NCBI GenBank assembly: GCA_030699255.1
Contig: JAUYJR010000062.1
Span: 1-15,998, forward strand
Origin: a bacterium
GTDB lineage: Bacteria > Patescibacteriota > Minisyncoccia > Minisyncoccales > UBA10102
Reading direction: 5' to 3'
DNA length: 15,998 nt
The notes under the pieces are model-generated. The model was not told the origin of the DNA. It was given only the letters and a program-made list of their open reading frames with translations, and did no database searches. This document shows, piece after piece, positions 1-7,778 of the stretch. A program made the translations under genes and the position numbers. Each line of letters begins with the position of its first letter. Positions within the stretch are counted from its first letter, which is position 1.

Positions 1-315
1 GTAATCTCCCCCGCAAGATCCCGTGGTTTGAGGATCCATTGGAAAATCAGGAAAAGATTTCTCCAAGTTGGTCTTTACCGCTGCTGGCACTTCTCCTCCC
101 AGCTCGGCTGCCGCTTCCGGATATTTGCCATTGTCTCGGTAATACAATTCCATGGCGGTTCCAACGCCCCGAACTTCCGCCTGTCGCTTGGTGTCTCTTG
201 CGTCTGCCTGAATTCCTCGGAATGATACCGTCACAATTGTGGCAAGAATACCAATAATGGCAATAACAACAAGCAGTTCAATTAAGGTAAAACCGCTATT
301 ACGTGTTTGTTTCAT
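1..315 (-). CDS. Type IV pilin-like protein, partial (C-terminus outside window)
   Basis: This reading frame is open for 105 codons from an ATG at 315 down to the window edge, so it is a truncated gene rather than a short ORF. The product begins with a short positively charged leader (MKQTRNSG) and the type III signal FTLIELLVVIAIIGILATI. The prepilin peptidase would cut after Gly8, leaving Phe1 and Glu5 of the mature pilin. The rest resembles a GspG/PilA-type pilin: a long N-terminal helix continues through DARDTKRQAEVRGVG, followed by YYRDNGKYPE and a P-M-D-P loop. It lies 61 bases downstream of another pilin gene on the same strand and is probably cotranscribed with it. It would be exported and assembled into the pilus or act as a minor pilin. 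Major or minor status cannot be decided without the C-terminus. No clear ribosome binding site precedes the start. Confidence 0.88.
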   Translation of the reverse strand, partial: MKQTRNSGFTLIELLVVIAIIGILATIVTVSFRGIQADARDTKRQAEVRGVGTAMELYYRDNGKYPEAAAELGGEVPAAVKTNLEKSFPDFPMDPQTTGSCGGDY

Positions 316-376
316 GTGCTGATACATTTGTTCTGTACAAAGTTATGAAGTAACGACCATTTGTTCTCTATACGCA

Positions 377-868
377 CTATGGGTTACAGATAGCAAGAGT
401 GGTCGGAGCAGCTGTTACATGCCTTACTCCGCTCTTGCTTGCAACAAACCAATCGCTAGCGGCAAGATTAGCATAGATACAGTATTTATCTAGGTCCGTA
501 GTGTTTGCAATGACGCAGTATCCTGCGGCTGTCATTTCTCCGCTTGTTGTGCAGGTTGTATTTGCTCCTCCTCCCGGATCTGTGGGGAGGGCAACTCCTC
601 CAATACTGGTAGGGACAAGGAGTCTCCCTGTTGTCCCTGATGGCGATATGCTAGGATATTTGTTTGTTGCTGAATTGTATGCAGTTTCCATGGCCAGAGC
701 GATCTGACGTATATCCGACATACGCTGAGCGTCTCTACCTTTCCCCAACAGACCTCCCCGTAGCAAACCAAGTCCAATAGTGGAAAGAAGCCCAATAATG
801 GCAATAACAACAAGAAGCTCAATTAAGGTAAAACCTTTTTTCTTTGTTTGCGTATTTCCTGTTTGCAT
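377..868 (-). CDS. Type IV pilin (GspG/PilA-like), probable major pilin
   Basis: The 163-residue protein has a 12-residue leader ending in KKKG followed by FTLIELLVVIAIIGLLSTIG. This is a classic type III signal with cleavage after Gly12 and Glu at mature position 5. The hydrophobic helix leads into an amphipathic segment (GRDAQRMSDIRQIALAMETAYN), as in the alpha1 helix of pilins that packs in the filament core. The globular domain has four cysteines (residues 106, 118, 130, 161) that could form two disulfides, the last closing a C-terminal loop (ICNP). The length is typical of a pilin. The gene follows pilC and has its own promoter in the gap, which fits a structural subunit needed in larger amounts than the assembly machinery. 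Whether it or its downstream neighbour is the major subunit is inference. Confidence 0.92.
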   Translation of the reverse strand: MQTGNTQTKKKGFTLIELLVVIAIIGLLSTIGLGLLRGGLLGKGRDAQRMSDIRQIALAMETAYNSATNKYPSISPSGTTGRLLVPTSIGGVALPTDPGGGANTTCTTSGEMTAAGYCVIANTTDLDKYCIYANLAASDWFVASKSGVRHVTAAPTTLAICNP

Positions 869-931
869 TAATGATTTTCTAGTTTCTTAATGTTTTAAAC
901 AACCTCGACCTTGAGAAACATGTACAACCTT

Positions 932-961
932 AGTATACCGCACCTTTCTTTTGTATTGCAA
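932..961 (-). promoter_or_regulatory. Sigma70-type promoter upstream of the pilin genes
   Basis: On the minus strand, TTGCAA (956-961) is separated by 18 bases from TATACT (932-937), a good -10 box. The -35 box begins three bases after the pilC stop codon, and the predicted transcript would have a leader of about 55-60 bases before the pilin ATG at 868. It would let the pilins be expressed apart from the machinery genes. This is assigned by eye from consensus match only. Confidence 0.55.
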
Positions 962-963
962 GC

Positions 964-2172
964 CTAGTAGCCGGAAGGAATTTGGTATATTGGCATAATA
1001 ACAGATACCATGAGTCCCGCAACCGCAACTCCCAAAAACACAATGATGGCAGGCTCCAAAACATTTATAATACTGCTCATCATGCGATCTGTTTCCTGCT
1101 GATAGAATCGTACCACATTTGTTAACGTAGAGTCTAGCGTTCCTGACTGCTCACCCACAATAAGCATCTGTGTTACAATGGCGGGAAACTCTTTTGGATG
1201 TTTGAGTAACACAGAGCTAATGCGTTCTCCTTTCTGTACCGCCTCCTGTGTTTCCCGGATAATATCTTTGTACACCTCGTTTCCAATAATATCTCCCACA
1301 ATACCAAGAGCCGGCACAACAGAGATACCTCCTCCAATAAGGGTGGAGAAGTTTTCGGCAAAGCGCGTGAGATACACCATGCGCAAAAAGGGACCAAAGA
1401 AGGGCAGTTTGAGAATGATGGTATCAAACGCGCGCTTTCCCTCGCTTGTTTTTATATATGAGACAAGAAACGCAACTCCTCCCCCAATTAAGAGCAAGAG
1501 GAGAATTCCCCAAGAGCGCAGAAACGAGGAAAGCCCAATTACAATCTGCGTTGCAAGAGGAAGCTCTTGGCCTGACTGCTCAAGCGTTTCCACCAAGTTG
1601 GGAATAACAAATACAATCATCATAACAAAAATCACCACCGCGGTTCCAATAACAAACAAGGGATACGCTAAAGCTCCGCGAACTTTTCCCTGCATTGCAT
1701 ACTCGCGCTCCGAATGATTTGCCAAGTAATCCAGCACTTCTGAAAGCTTTCCCGAAGCCTCTCCGCTCTTTACCATACTCACGTGAAACGAAGAAAAGAT
1801 GCGGGGATTCTTCTCCATACCACTGGAGAGTGTGGTTCCCGCCTCTACTTCTTCCGACATTTTCACCAGCACGTCACGAAACGTCTCCTTCTCCGCCTGC
1901 TCGGAAAGCGTGCGCAAAGAATTCACCAAAGAGACCTGGGCTGCAAACATAATGGAGAGCTGGCGGTAAAACATCATGAGTTCCCGGTGAGAAACCCTGT
2001 CAAACAGCCGAATATTACGAGAGAACAGAGGCTGAATTTCTTGAGAATCAAGTACTGTTACCACCAAACCGCTCTGGAGTAAAATATTCGCCGCGGTATC
2101 CCGAGAAGACGCCTCCACTGTTCCCGACTGGACCTCTCCCTCTTTGTTTCGAGCTTGATAAGTAAATTTCAT
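964..2172 (-). CDS. pilC: Type IV pilus inner-membrane platform protein PilC (GspF family)
   Basis: This 402-residue protein is the usual length for PilC/GspF. It starts MKFTYQARNKEGEVQSG, the typical N-terminal signature. It carries two copies of the T2SSF helical domain (about residues 62-190 and 265-395), each beginning with a FYRQLSIMFAAQVSLVNSL-like or FAENFSTLIGGGISVVPAL-like segment and containing a GE.SG motif (137-141 and 340-344). Hydrophobic segments at about 168-190, 218-240 and 368-396 anchor it in the cytoplasmic membrane. PilC sits under the growing pilus and transmits motion from the PilB and PilT ATPases to pilin subunits. The gene lies 3 bases after pilT, so translational coupling is likely. 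All expected regions are present and no damage is visible. Confidence 0.95.
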   Translation of the reverse strand: MKFTYQARNKEGEVQSGTVEASSRDTAANILLQSGLVVTVLDSQEIQPLFSRNIRLFDRVSHRELMMFYRQLSIMFAAQVSLVNSLRTLSEQAEKETFRDVLVKMSEEVEAGTTLSSGMEKNPRIFSSFHVSMVKSGEASGKLSEVLDYLANHSEREYAMQGKVRGALAYPLFVIGTAVVIFVMMIVFVIPNLVETLEQSGQELPLATQIVIGLSSFLRSWGILLLLLIGGGVAFLVSYIKTSEGKRAFDTIILKLPFFGPFLRMVYLTRFAENFSTLIGGGISVVPALGIVGDIIGNEVYKDIIRETQEAVQKGERISSVLLKHPKEFPAIVTQMLIVGEQSGTLDSTLTNVVRFYQQETDRMMSSIINVLEPAIIVFLGVAVAGLMVSVIMPIYQIPSGY

Positions 2173-2175
2173 GTG

Positions 2176-3240
2176 CTAGGTAGTAAGAGAGCGAAGCTCT
2201 CCAGGATTCTGTGAATATACAAGAGCCCGTTCAAGAGAGATCTCCCGCGCTCGCACCAAATTTGCGAGCGAACGATTGAGAGATATCATGCCAAGTTCAG
2301 CCGATGTTTCAATAACAAGAGGGAGTTCGTGCACCTTGCCATCTCGTATTAAAGAGCCAACGGCGGGAGTTGCCATAAGTAGTTCAAGCGCGGGAATAAG
2401 CCCTCCTTTTAAGCGAGGAATCAAACGCTGGGAAATAACCCCAAGAAGAGAGCTGGAAACCTGCGACCGAATTTGGTCTTGCTGTTCCGCGGGGAATGAG
2501 TCTACCACGCGGTGTATTGTTTGAGCGGCGGAATTTGTATGCAACGTGGCAAATACCAGATGCCCCGTTTCGGCTGCCGTAATGGCTGTAGCTATAGTTT
2601 CTGCATCCCGCATTTCTCCCACCATAATAACATCGGGGTCTTGCCTGAAGGTGGCTCGCAAAGCTTTGGAGAAACTCAGCGTGTCTTGGTACACCTCCCG
2701 CTGATCCACAATTGCCATATTGTCTTCAAACACATACTCAATGGGATCTTCAATGGTAATAATGTGCACGGCCCTGGTCTGATTTATCTGATCAATAATA
2801 GCTGCCAGCGTAGTTGACTTACCATGGCCTGAGGGACCGGTAATAAGCACCAGCCCCTGATGGGCCTGGGTAAAGCGGTTTAGCGTTTGAGGAAGATTGA
2901 GTTCTTCAATAGTCTGAATGGTGGTTGGAATAAGACGAAGAGCGCAGCTGATTGCTTCCTTCTGGTGAAAAATATTCACGCGAAACCTCGCCTTGTTCTG
3001 AAAGTTATACGAAAAGTCAATCTCCCGTTCCTTTTCCAAACGCTCCTGCTGATCTTTTTTAAGAAGAGAGAACGCAAACTCTTTGGTTGACCGCTCATTC
3101 ATAACGCTGTGCTTGGCAAGCGGAACCAGACGCCCCGAAATGCGAAGCGTGGGCGGATGCCCCACGGACACATGGAGATCCGAGGCTTTTTCGGCAATTG
3201 CCGTTTCCAAGAGCGTATCTGTTAAAGATGGTTCTGCCAT
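2176..3240 (-). CDS. pilT: Type IV pilus retraction ATPase PilT
   Basis: The 354-residue protein matches PilT in length and motif order. It has an N-terminal PAS-like domain (ASDLHVSVGHPPTLRISG, residues 19-36), a Walker A (GPSGHGKST, 135-143), an Asp box around TIEDPIEYVF (162-171), a Walker B (IMVGEMRD, 205-212) and a His box (GHLVFATLHTNS, 226-237). The C-terminal segment has SLIRDGK (296-302), comparable to the NLIRxGK segment used in PilT for retraction. The absence of the zinc-binding CxxC pairs and of the N-terminal MshEN domain separates it from PilB, encoded two genes upstream. It is predicted to be a cytoplasmic hexamer that powers pilus depolymerisation. It lies 12 bases downstream of the response regulator gene and 3 bases upstream of pilC. 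No strong ribosome binding site precedes its ATG. Confidence 0.95.
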   Translation of the reverse strand: MAEPSLTDTLLETAIAEKASDLHVSVGHPPTLRISGRLVPLAKHSVMNERSTKEFAFSLLKKDQQERLEKEREIDFSYNFQNKARFRVNIFHQKEAISCALRLIPTTIQTIEELNLPQTLNRFTQAHQGLVLITGPSGHGKSTTLAAIIDQINQTRAVHIITIEDPIEYVFEDNMAIVDQREVYQDTLSFSKALRATFRQDPDVIMVGEMRDAETIATAITAAETGHLVFATLHTNSAAQTIHRVVDSFPAEQQDQIRSQVSSSLLGVISQRLIPRLKGGLIPALELLMATPAVGSLIRDGKVHELPLVIETSAELGMISLNRSLANLVRAREISLERALVYSQNPGELRSLTT

Positions 3241-3252
3241 AGTATGGAGTGG

Positions 3253-3627
3253 TTATGATTTTTCACTGAGCACGTTTCGAATTTCTGCAGCAACCTCACT
3301 GGGCGTGTGGTGCGCTTTTATAAGATAGCGGGAAATGCCCATGGAAAATCCTCTGTCAATATCTTCTTTCTGTCCCAAGTTTGAGAGAATAATAACGGGA
3401 ATATTCTTACTCTTCTCGTCAGTTTTTATCTTCTCTAAAATCTCCCACCCGTCTAGGTACGGCAGAACAATATCAAGCACAATTACATCCGGCTTTTCCC
3501 GCTCTATTGCCTCCAGAATACCTTTGCCGTTTTCTCTGACCACCGGAGAAAACTTCTGCTCTTTGAGCTTGGTGGTATAAATATCAATCAGCATTGGATC
3601 GTCTTCAACCAGCAGAATTTTTTCCAT
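3253..3627 (-). CDS. Stand-alone CheY-like response regulator receiver
   Basis: The 124-residue protein is a single receiver domain with no output domain. The acidic pair Asp9-Asp10 (LLVEDDPML), the phosphoacceptor Asp52 (VIVLDIVLPYLDGW), the Ser82 switch (IILSN) and the conserved Lys104 (YLIKAHHT) are all present, so it should be phosphorylatable. It ends with the last receiver helix (HTPSEVAAEIRNVL). It sits between pilB (3 bases upstream) and pilT (12 bases downstream) in one operon, which suggests that it controls pilus extension and retraction by protein contact rather than by DNA binding. No histidine kinase is encoded in the window, so its phosphodonor is unknown. Family assignment is certain; the pilus role is inference from position. 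Confidence 0.92.
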   Translation of the reverse strand: MEKILLVEDDPMLIDIYTTKLKEQKFSPVVRENGKGILEAIEREKPDVIVLDIVLPYLDGWEILEKIKTDEKSKNIPVIILSNLGQKEDIDRGFSMGISRYLIKAHHTPSEVAAEIRNVLSEKS

Positions 3628-3629
3628 TG

Positions 3630-5354
3630 CTATTCTTTTGTTACCCGTAATACTTCCTCCATTGTTGTTAAGCCGTCAAGCACCTTCACAATACCATCTT
3701 GGCGCGCAGTTGCCATGCCCTGCCGAAACGCCGCCTTCCCAATTTCAACCTCCGAAGCCTGCTCAAAAATAAGCGCCTTGATTTCCTGATTCATTGAGAG
3801 AGCTTCAAAAATTCCCATTCTTCCAACGTATCCCGCCTGATTGCACGACTTACATCCCTTTGCCTGATACACCATGAGATTTTCAAGCTGGCCCGCAATT
3901 CTCTTTTTTATGCTGGCCGGCATACGAGAAGCCTCCTCCCGAATAAGATCCTCTATTGCCTTGGGGGGAGCAATTTTCTCCTTGCATTCGTCGCACAAAC
4001 GACGAACCAATCGTTGAGCGATAATGACGCTGAGCGTGGAAGGGATAAGGTAGCGATCCACGCCCATATCAATAAGTCTGGGAATAGTGCTCACGGCACT
4101 ATTAGTGTGCAGGGTGGAAAGCACCAGGTGCCCCGTGAGAGCAGCGTGTATTACCAGGTTTGCTGACTCCTCGTCTCGAATCTCTCCAACCATAATAATA
4201 TCGGGGTCTTGGCGCAAAATCTGCCGCAATCCCTGCGCAAAGTCATACCCAATTTCGGGACGTACCTGTGACTGGTTGATTCCTTCCATGTAGTACTCAA
4301 CAGGATCTTCCAAACTTACAATATTTGCCTGCTCCGTGTTAATTTCCCGGAGAATAGCATACAGTGTTGTTGTTTTTCCCGATCCCGTGGGACCTGTTAC
4401 CAAGATAAGGCCAAAAGGCTCTTTAATTGCTTTTTTAAGAGCCTCGTATGCAAATCCTTCAAGTCCAAGATCAGCAAATGTTTTGAGCCCGGTAGTGGGA
4501 TCAAGTACTCGAATTGCAACCTTTTCTCCAAGCTGCGTAGGAAAGGTAGCTACACGAAAATCTATGCTCCTCCCGCTCACCATAGTAGAAAATCTTCCGT
4601 CTTGCGGAATGCGTGTTTCATCAATCTTCATGCCGGATAATATCTTGATGCGCGCAACAATTGACTGATGTGCTTTGAGGGGAAGTACGAGAGAAGGATA
4701 GAGCCCTCCAAGCAAACGGAAGCGCACTCGTACCTTATCTCTTGATGGCTCAATGTGAATATCGGAAGCCTCCCCTTCAACAGCATTGCGCAGAATAACC
4801 GCCACAAGTTTTGTAATGGGAGCTTCCTCAACTAAGCGCTGGAAGTCGGACTTCTTTCCCCGCACGGCCTTCTTCTCTTCTCCTAGCTCATCTTCCAGCT
4901 CCTGCAGAGCCTCCCCCACTTCTCCCTTTAAGGTTCTGTACTTCTTCATGAGATGATTAAAGGTACCCGGAGTAATAAGAGTGACACGGTAAGAAAATCC
5001 TTCCCTGCGGGCAAGAAATTTTAATGCCTCCTGCGTTGGCAAATCTTCGGGGTATACCATGCCAATCTCCACTTCCGTATCATTTTGAGAAAGCGGAATC
5101 ATGCGGTAGTAACGAGCCGAATCCTCTGAAATAATACGCAAGACTTTGAGTGAGAGTGCTTCCGCGTCTACGCCACGGAGAGGGATGTTTAGCTCTTCGC
5201 TTTTGAGAGCGTAGAGTGTGTCTTCATCAATCAGCTTTTGCTCCAAGATAATTTCTTCCTGCTTCTTGCCGGAAGACCGAGCATCAGCAAGAATCTCTTT
5301 CGCCTTTGTTGCGTCTAGAATGCGCTTATCTTGGAGAAGTTGAATAATATTCAT
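3630..5354 (-). CDS. pilB: Type IV pilus extension ATPase PilB (GspE family)
   Basis: The 574-residue protein has the full PilB/GspE layout. An N-terminal MshEN/T2SSE-N domain (about 1-140) is followed by a charged linker (150-170). The ATPase core has EGEASDIHIEP (193-203), Walker A (GPTGSGKTTT, 321-330), Asp box (SLEDPVEYY, 347-355), Walker B (IIMVGEIRDEES, 386-397) and His box (GHLVLSTLHTNS, 408-419). Two CxxC pairs (Cys454/457 and Cys501/504) form the zinc-binding element typical of extension ATPases. It hydrolyses ATP as a cytoplasmic hexamer at the base of the pilus to drive pilin polymerisation through PilC. The gene begins 2 bases after the 93-residue membrane protein gene and is followed after 3 bases by the receiver gene. 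Confidence 0.96.
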   Translation of the reverse strand: MNIIQLLQDKRILDATKAKEILADARSSGKKQEEIILEQKLIDEDTLYALKSEELNIPLRGVDAEALSLKVLRIISEDSARYYRMIPLSQNDTEVEIGMVYPEDLPTQEALKFLARREGFSYRVTLITPGTFNHLMKKYRTLKGEVGEALQELEDELGEEKKAVRGKKSDFQRLVEEAPITKLVAVILRNAVEGEASDIHIEPSRDKVRVRFRLLGGLYPSLVLPLKAHQSIVARIKILSGMKIDETRIPQDGRFSTMVSGRSIDFRVATFPTQLGEKVAIRVLDPTTGLKTFADLGLEGFAYEALKKAIKEPFGLILVTGPTGSGKTTTLYAILREINTEQANIVSLEDPVEYYMEGINQSQVRPEIGYDFAQGLRQILRQDPDIIMVGEIRDEESANLVIHAALTGHLVLSTLHTNSAVSTIPRLIDMGVDRYLIPSTLSVIIAQRLVRRLCDECKEKIAPPKAIEDLIREEASRMPASIKKRIAGQLENLMVYQAKGCKSCNQAGYVGRMGIFEALSMNQEIKALIFEQASEVEIGKAAFRQGMATARQDGIVKVLDGLTTMEEVLRVTKE

Positions 5355-5356
5355 GG

Positions 5357-5638
5357 TTATGGGAGAAACGGATTTTCTCTTCCCACTTCTTCAGGAAGAA
5401 GAATAGGATTAGGAAGGCTTTCCAATTCTTTAAATATAGGAAGCTCAAATACGTTGGGAGGGAGAGCAATGGCTCGAGGAGGAAAGAAAAGATCATCCCC
5501 CTCCGCGTAGGGATTGTCCGAGTCATCTTGGCCAAGCCCCATCCACAATACGGCTCCGGTTATAATAAGAACGCTCACAAACACCAGAAGAAGTGTCTGC
5601 TGGCGTCTTTTCTGTTGAATTGGGGGACGAAAATCCAT
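5357..5638 (-). CDS. Small single-pass membrane protein of the pilus operon
   Basis: I do not recognise a named family for this 93-residue protein. It has a basic cytoplasmic N-terminus (PPIQQKRRQQ), one transmembrane helix (about residues 15-34), then an acidic and proline-rich tail that is probably extracytoplasmic. The tail ends in GRENPFLP. The position between pilO and pilB, the single N-terminal helix and the terminal NPF-P motif are compatible with a reduced PilP- or GspC-like alignment subunit whose globular domain is absent, but the homology is not demonstrated. It starts 2 bases after the pilO stop and ends 2 bases before the pilB start, so it is certainly part of the same transcription and translation unit. 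A real gene is very likely; the function is inferred from context only. Confidence 0.8.
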   Translation of the reverse strand: MDFRPPIQQKRRQQTLLLVFVSVLIITGAVLWMGLGQDDSDNPYAEGDDLFFPPRAIALPPNVFELPIFKELESLPNPILLPEEVGRENPFLP

Positions 5639-5640
5639 AG

Positions 5641-6198
5641 TTATTTTGCCATGTAATACGCTTGCGCTCGAACATCAAGAGAAAATCTTGTAGCCTCTCC
5701 TTCTTCCGAAATACTAGACAACATGAGCGATTTAATGGTCATAATGCGGTACGATCGTAGCACTTCTTGAAGAAATCCCTTAACGCCCGTATAAGAACCA
5801 GAGACTCGAGCTACAATCTCAACGCTTTGCAATTCCTGATCCACTGCTTCCTCTCCTATAGTAGGGCTCTCGTTTGCGGAAATTGTATCAATAACAACAC
5901 CTGCCGCACTTGCTCCATCAAACAACCGCTGGTAGAGCAAGGCAATATTTGGATCTGTAGGAATGGCTTCTCGAACACGCGCAACATCTTCTTGATGTTC
6001 TTCAATCATGGCTTGCGCGGCTTTTGTACTTTTAAGGTACTGCTCCGCGCGGCCCAGCGCTCCGTTAACTTCTTGATGTTGCAACCCAAGCGAACGAAAC
6101 TCCTCCACTTGGGGCCAGACGGCAAAAATAGCAAGAAAAAGAGCTCCAACAAAGAGGAGAAAGGAAACGGGCATGATGTACTGATCCAGTATTCTCAT
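5641..6198 (-). CDS. pilO: Type IV pilus alignment subunit PilO
   Basis: The 185-residue protein has a short cytoplasmic N-terminus, one transmembrane helix (about 11-29), a coiled-coil-like stretch (about 30-80, rich in Glu, Gln and Ala), then a small alpha/beta domain containing VARVSGSYTGVKGFLQEVLRS. The segment SGSYTGVKGFL is the ferredoxin-like core signature of PilO (the usual form is VxGxYxxLxxFL). PilO forms an inner-membrane heterodimer with PilN and joins the platform to the rest of the machine. This function is family knowledge; the assignment rests on topology, the core motif and the position directly after pilN (7-base gap). No secretin PilQ is encoded nearby, which is expected if the organism has a single membrane. 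Confidence 0.9.
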   Translation of the reverse strand: MRILDQYIMPVSFLLFVGALFLAIFAVWPQVEEFRSLGLQHQEVNGALGRAEQYLKSTKAAQAMIEEHQEDVARVREAIPTDPNIALLYQRLFDGASAAGVVIDTISANESPTIGEEAVDQELQSVEIVARVSGSYTGVKGFLQEVLRSYRIMTIKSLMLSSISEEGEATRFSLDVRAQAYYMAK

Positions 6199-6205
6199 AG
6201 ACTCT

Positions 6206-6709
6206 TTAGTGTAGTATCACCTCAAGTTCAAATATTGCGCTCCGATCTTTGTCCATCCCAATCGTCTGGACACGTGCGGACACTCCCTCTTGCTCTCGCA
6301 AAATGACTACCTGCTCGTACACCGTTTGAAAGTTTGGAGCTCTTCCCGACACAACAATGGTGCCCGTTTCCACATTTGCGTTCATAGATCCAAACACAAC
6401 GTCTGGATGAATCGTCTCCTCTATGAAAGAGAATGTGCTTAGCGGATCTTTCCGCATTTCGGCAACGGAAGTAAACAGACGAACATGGTTTACAAGCGAA
6501 GACATCTCCGTACGCTCTTCAAGGCTTTGCGCTTGAGAAATTTCTCTCAGCTCGGTTTTCTTTGCCTCCAAGCGCAAAGATGATCCCATACGCAAGGCAC
6601 TTGCCCCAACAAAGAGAAGTCCCACAATAACAAGCGAGCCAAGCGCCAAAGGAAAAAGAATGGGCTTTGGCGCGTTGTACGTCTGCTGTGACTTTGGAAT
6701 AATGTCCAT
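6206..6709 (-). CDS. pilN: Type IV pilus alignment subunit PilN
   Basis: The 167-residue protein begins MDIIPKSQQ and has one transmembrane helix (about 20-41), then a helical stretch and a compact domain containing VVSGRAPNFQTVYEQVVILRE. The NxxxVYxQV-type segment is typical of the PilN/GspL-C fold. In known systems the cytoplasmic N-terminus of PilN binds the groove of PilM; here the N-terminal sequence is short and keeps the IP.. start but not a full INLLP motif. The gene follows pilM after 4 bases and precedes pilO after 7. Its role is to link cytoplasmic PilM to the membrane-embedded PilO. The family call is based on topology, length and order, so it is slightly less certain than the ATPases. 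Confidence 0.87.
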   Translation of the reverse strand: MDIIPKSQQTYNAPKPILFPLALGSLVIVGLLFVGASALRMGSSLRLEAKKTELREISQAQSLEERTEMSSLVNHVRLFTSVAEMRKDPLSTFSFIEETIHPDVVFGSMNANVETGTIVVSGRAPNFQTVYEQVVILREQEGVSARVQTIGMDKDRSAIFELEVILH

Positions 6710-6713
6710 GTTG

Positions 6714-7778
6714 TTATTTCTCTAATCCTCGGAGAGCCATGCCGAGAGCTACGGCATACTTTGGCCCCATTGCGCGCATAATCCCTTCAAGCATGGGAGG
6801 GTAGAAAACATTACGGAAAGGGTCTATTATCTCCGTTTCAACTCCCAGTCCGTCTCCCGCGTATCCGCGAAGTCCGGGAAGTTTTGCCGACCCTCCGGCA
6901 AGAATGAGGCGCTTTGGCTCAAGCTGTGTTTCCGTTTTAGTATTTTGTATAATTTTTTGCACTTCTAGGAGAATAACATCAACAAGAGGAGAGAGAATGC
7001 GAATATTATCAAGAACCAAGCTTACCCCATCTTGTTGCTTTATGGTTTCCGCCTCTTCATATGATACTGATAAGGACTTTGCGATTCGGTTCGTTAGCTC
7101 GTTCCCCCCAATATCGATACTATGGGACGCGTAGAGCACGCCTTTATTAACCACGTTCACCGTTGTACTTTGAGCTCCTATATCCATGAGAAGCACTACA
7201 TCTTCTTCAATAGCGTCTCTTGTAGAGCGCATGAGTCCAAACACTTCGGCTTCCAGTGATATAAGCTCAAGGCCGGCAAGATCCGCAATGTCACGGTACT
7301 GGCGAATCAGCTCGTTGGGAACAGCCACCATGAGGATACGTAATCGTTCGTCTTTTCCCGGTTTTCCTTTGATAATTTCCCAGTCAAACGCAACCTCGGA
7401 AAGCGGAATAGGAATGTGCCTTCGAGCCTCAAACTCCACCGCCCCCGGAATCTCTTCTTGTGTCATAGGAGGGAGCTCAAAGTGTGTGAAAAATGAGGAG
7501 AAATCGGGAATTGAGAACACAGCTTTTGTTGTCTTGATTCCGGTTTCCTGTAAGACACCCTTGATTGCTCTCCCCACATCTTTATTTGAAAGCGTAAGGG
7601 TGTTTTTCTCAAACGTTCGGAACGGCTTCTCATAAATGGATTTTGCAGAGAGCTTTCCGTAATTAGTAAGGCGTACGCGCTCTCCCCATTGAGAGAGCTC
7701 AACCACCTTTAAGAAGGATGTTCCTATATCAACACCTACCGCTCGTTTTGGAAAAAATGTAAAGGAACTCATTCCCAT
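6714..7778 (-). CDS. pilM: Type IV pilus assembly actin-like ATPase PilM
   Basis: The 354-residue protein has the actin/FtsA-like nucleotide-binding landmarks of PilM. These are phosphate-1 (GVDIGTSFLKVVELS, 15-29), a PilM segment with PGAVEFEARRHIPIPL (111-126), phosphate-2 (LLMDIGAQSTTVNVV, 196-210), IDIGGNELT (221-229) and the adenosine loop (LILAGGSAKLPGL, 291-303). The C-terminus ends with the PilM-typical YAVALGMALRGL. It is cytoplasmic and ATP-binding, and it docks with PilN to organise the inner-membrane complex. It is the first gene of the pilus operon. The start at 7778 (MGMSSF) was kept, but the ATG two codons later is equally possible; neither has a convincing ribosome binding site. 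The 294 bases upstream contain repeat-like DNA rather than a gene. Confidence 0.95.
   Translation of the reverse strand: MGMSSFTFFPKRAVGVDIGTSFLKVVELSQWGERVRLTNYGKLSAKSIYEKPFRTFEKNTLTLSNKDVGRAIKGVLQETGIKTTKAVFSIPDFSSFFTHFELPPMTQEEIPGAVEFEARRHIPIPLSEVAFDWEIIKGKPGKDERLRILMVAVPNELIRQYRDIADLAGLELISLEAEVFGLMRSTRDAIEEDVVLLMDIGAQSTTVNVVNKGVLYASHSIDIGGNELTNRIAKSLSVSYEEAETIKQQDGVSLVLDNIRILSPLVDVILLEVQKIIQNTKTETQLEPKRLILAGGSAKLPGLRGYAGDGLGVETEIIDPFRNVFYPPMLEGIMRAMGPKYAVALGMALRGLEK

Noticed and set aside
1178..1717. Plus-strand ORF of 179 codons
   Set aside because: It lies antisense within pilC, has low-complexity composition and no family features, so it is a shadow frame.
2176..3240. Damaged Walker A in PilT because of GPSGHGKS instead of GPTGSGKS
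   Set aside because: The essential Gly, Lys and Ser/Thr residues are present, and GHGKS forms are acceptable in PilT proteins.
5767..6306. Plus-strand ORF of 179 codons across pilO/pilN
   Set aside because: It is antisense to two well-supported genes and has no recognisable domain.
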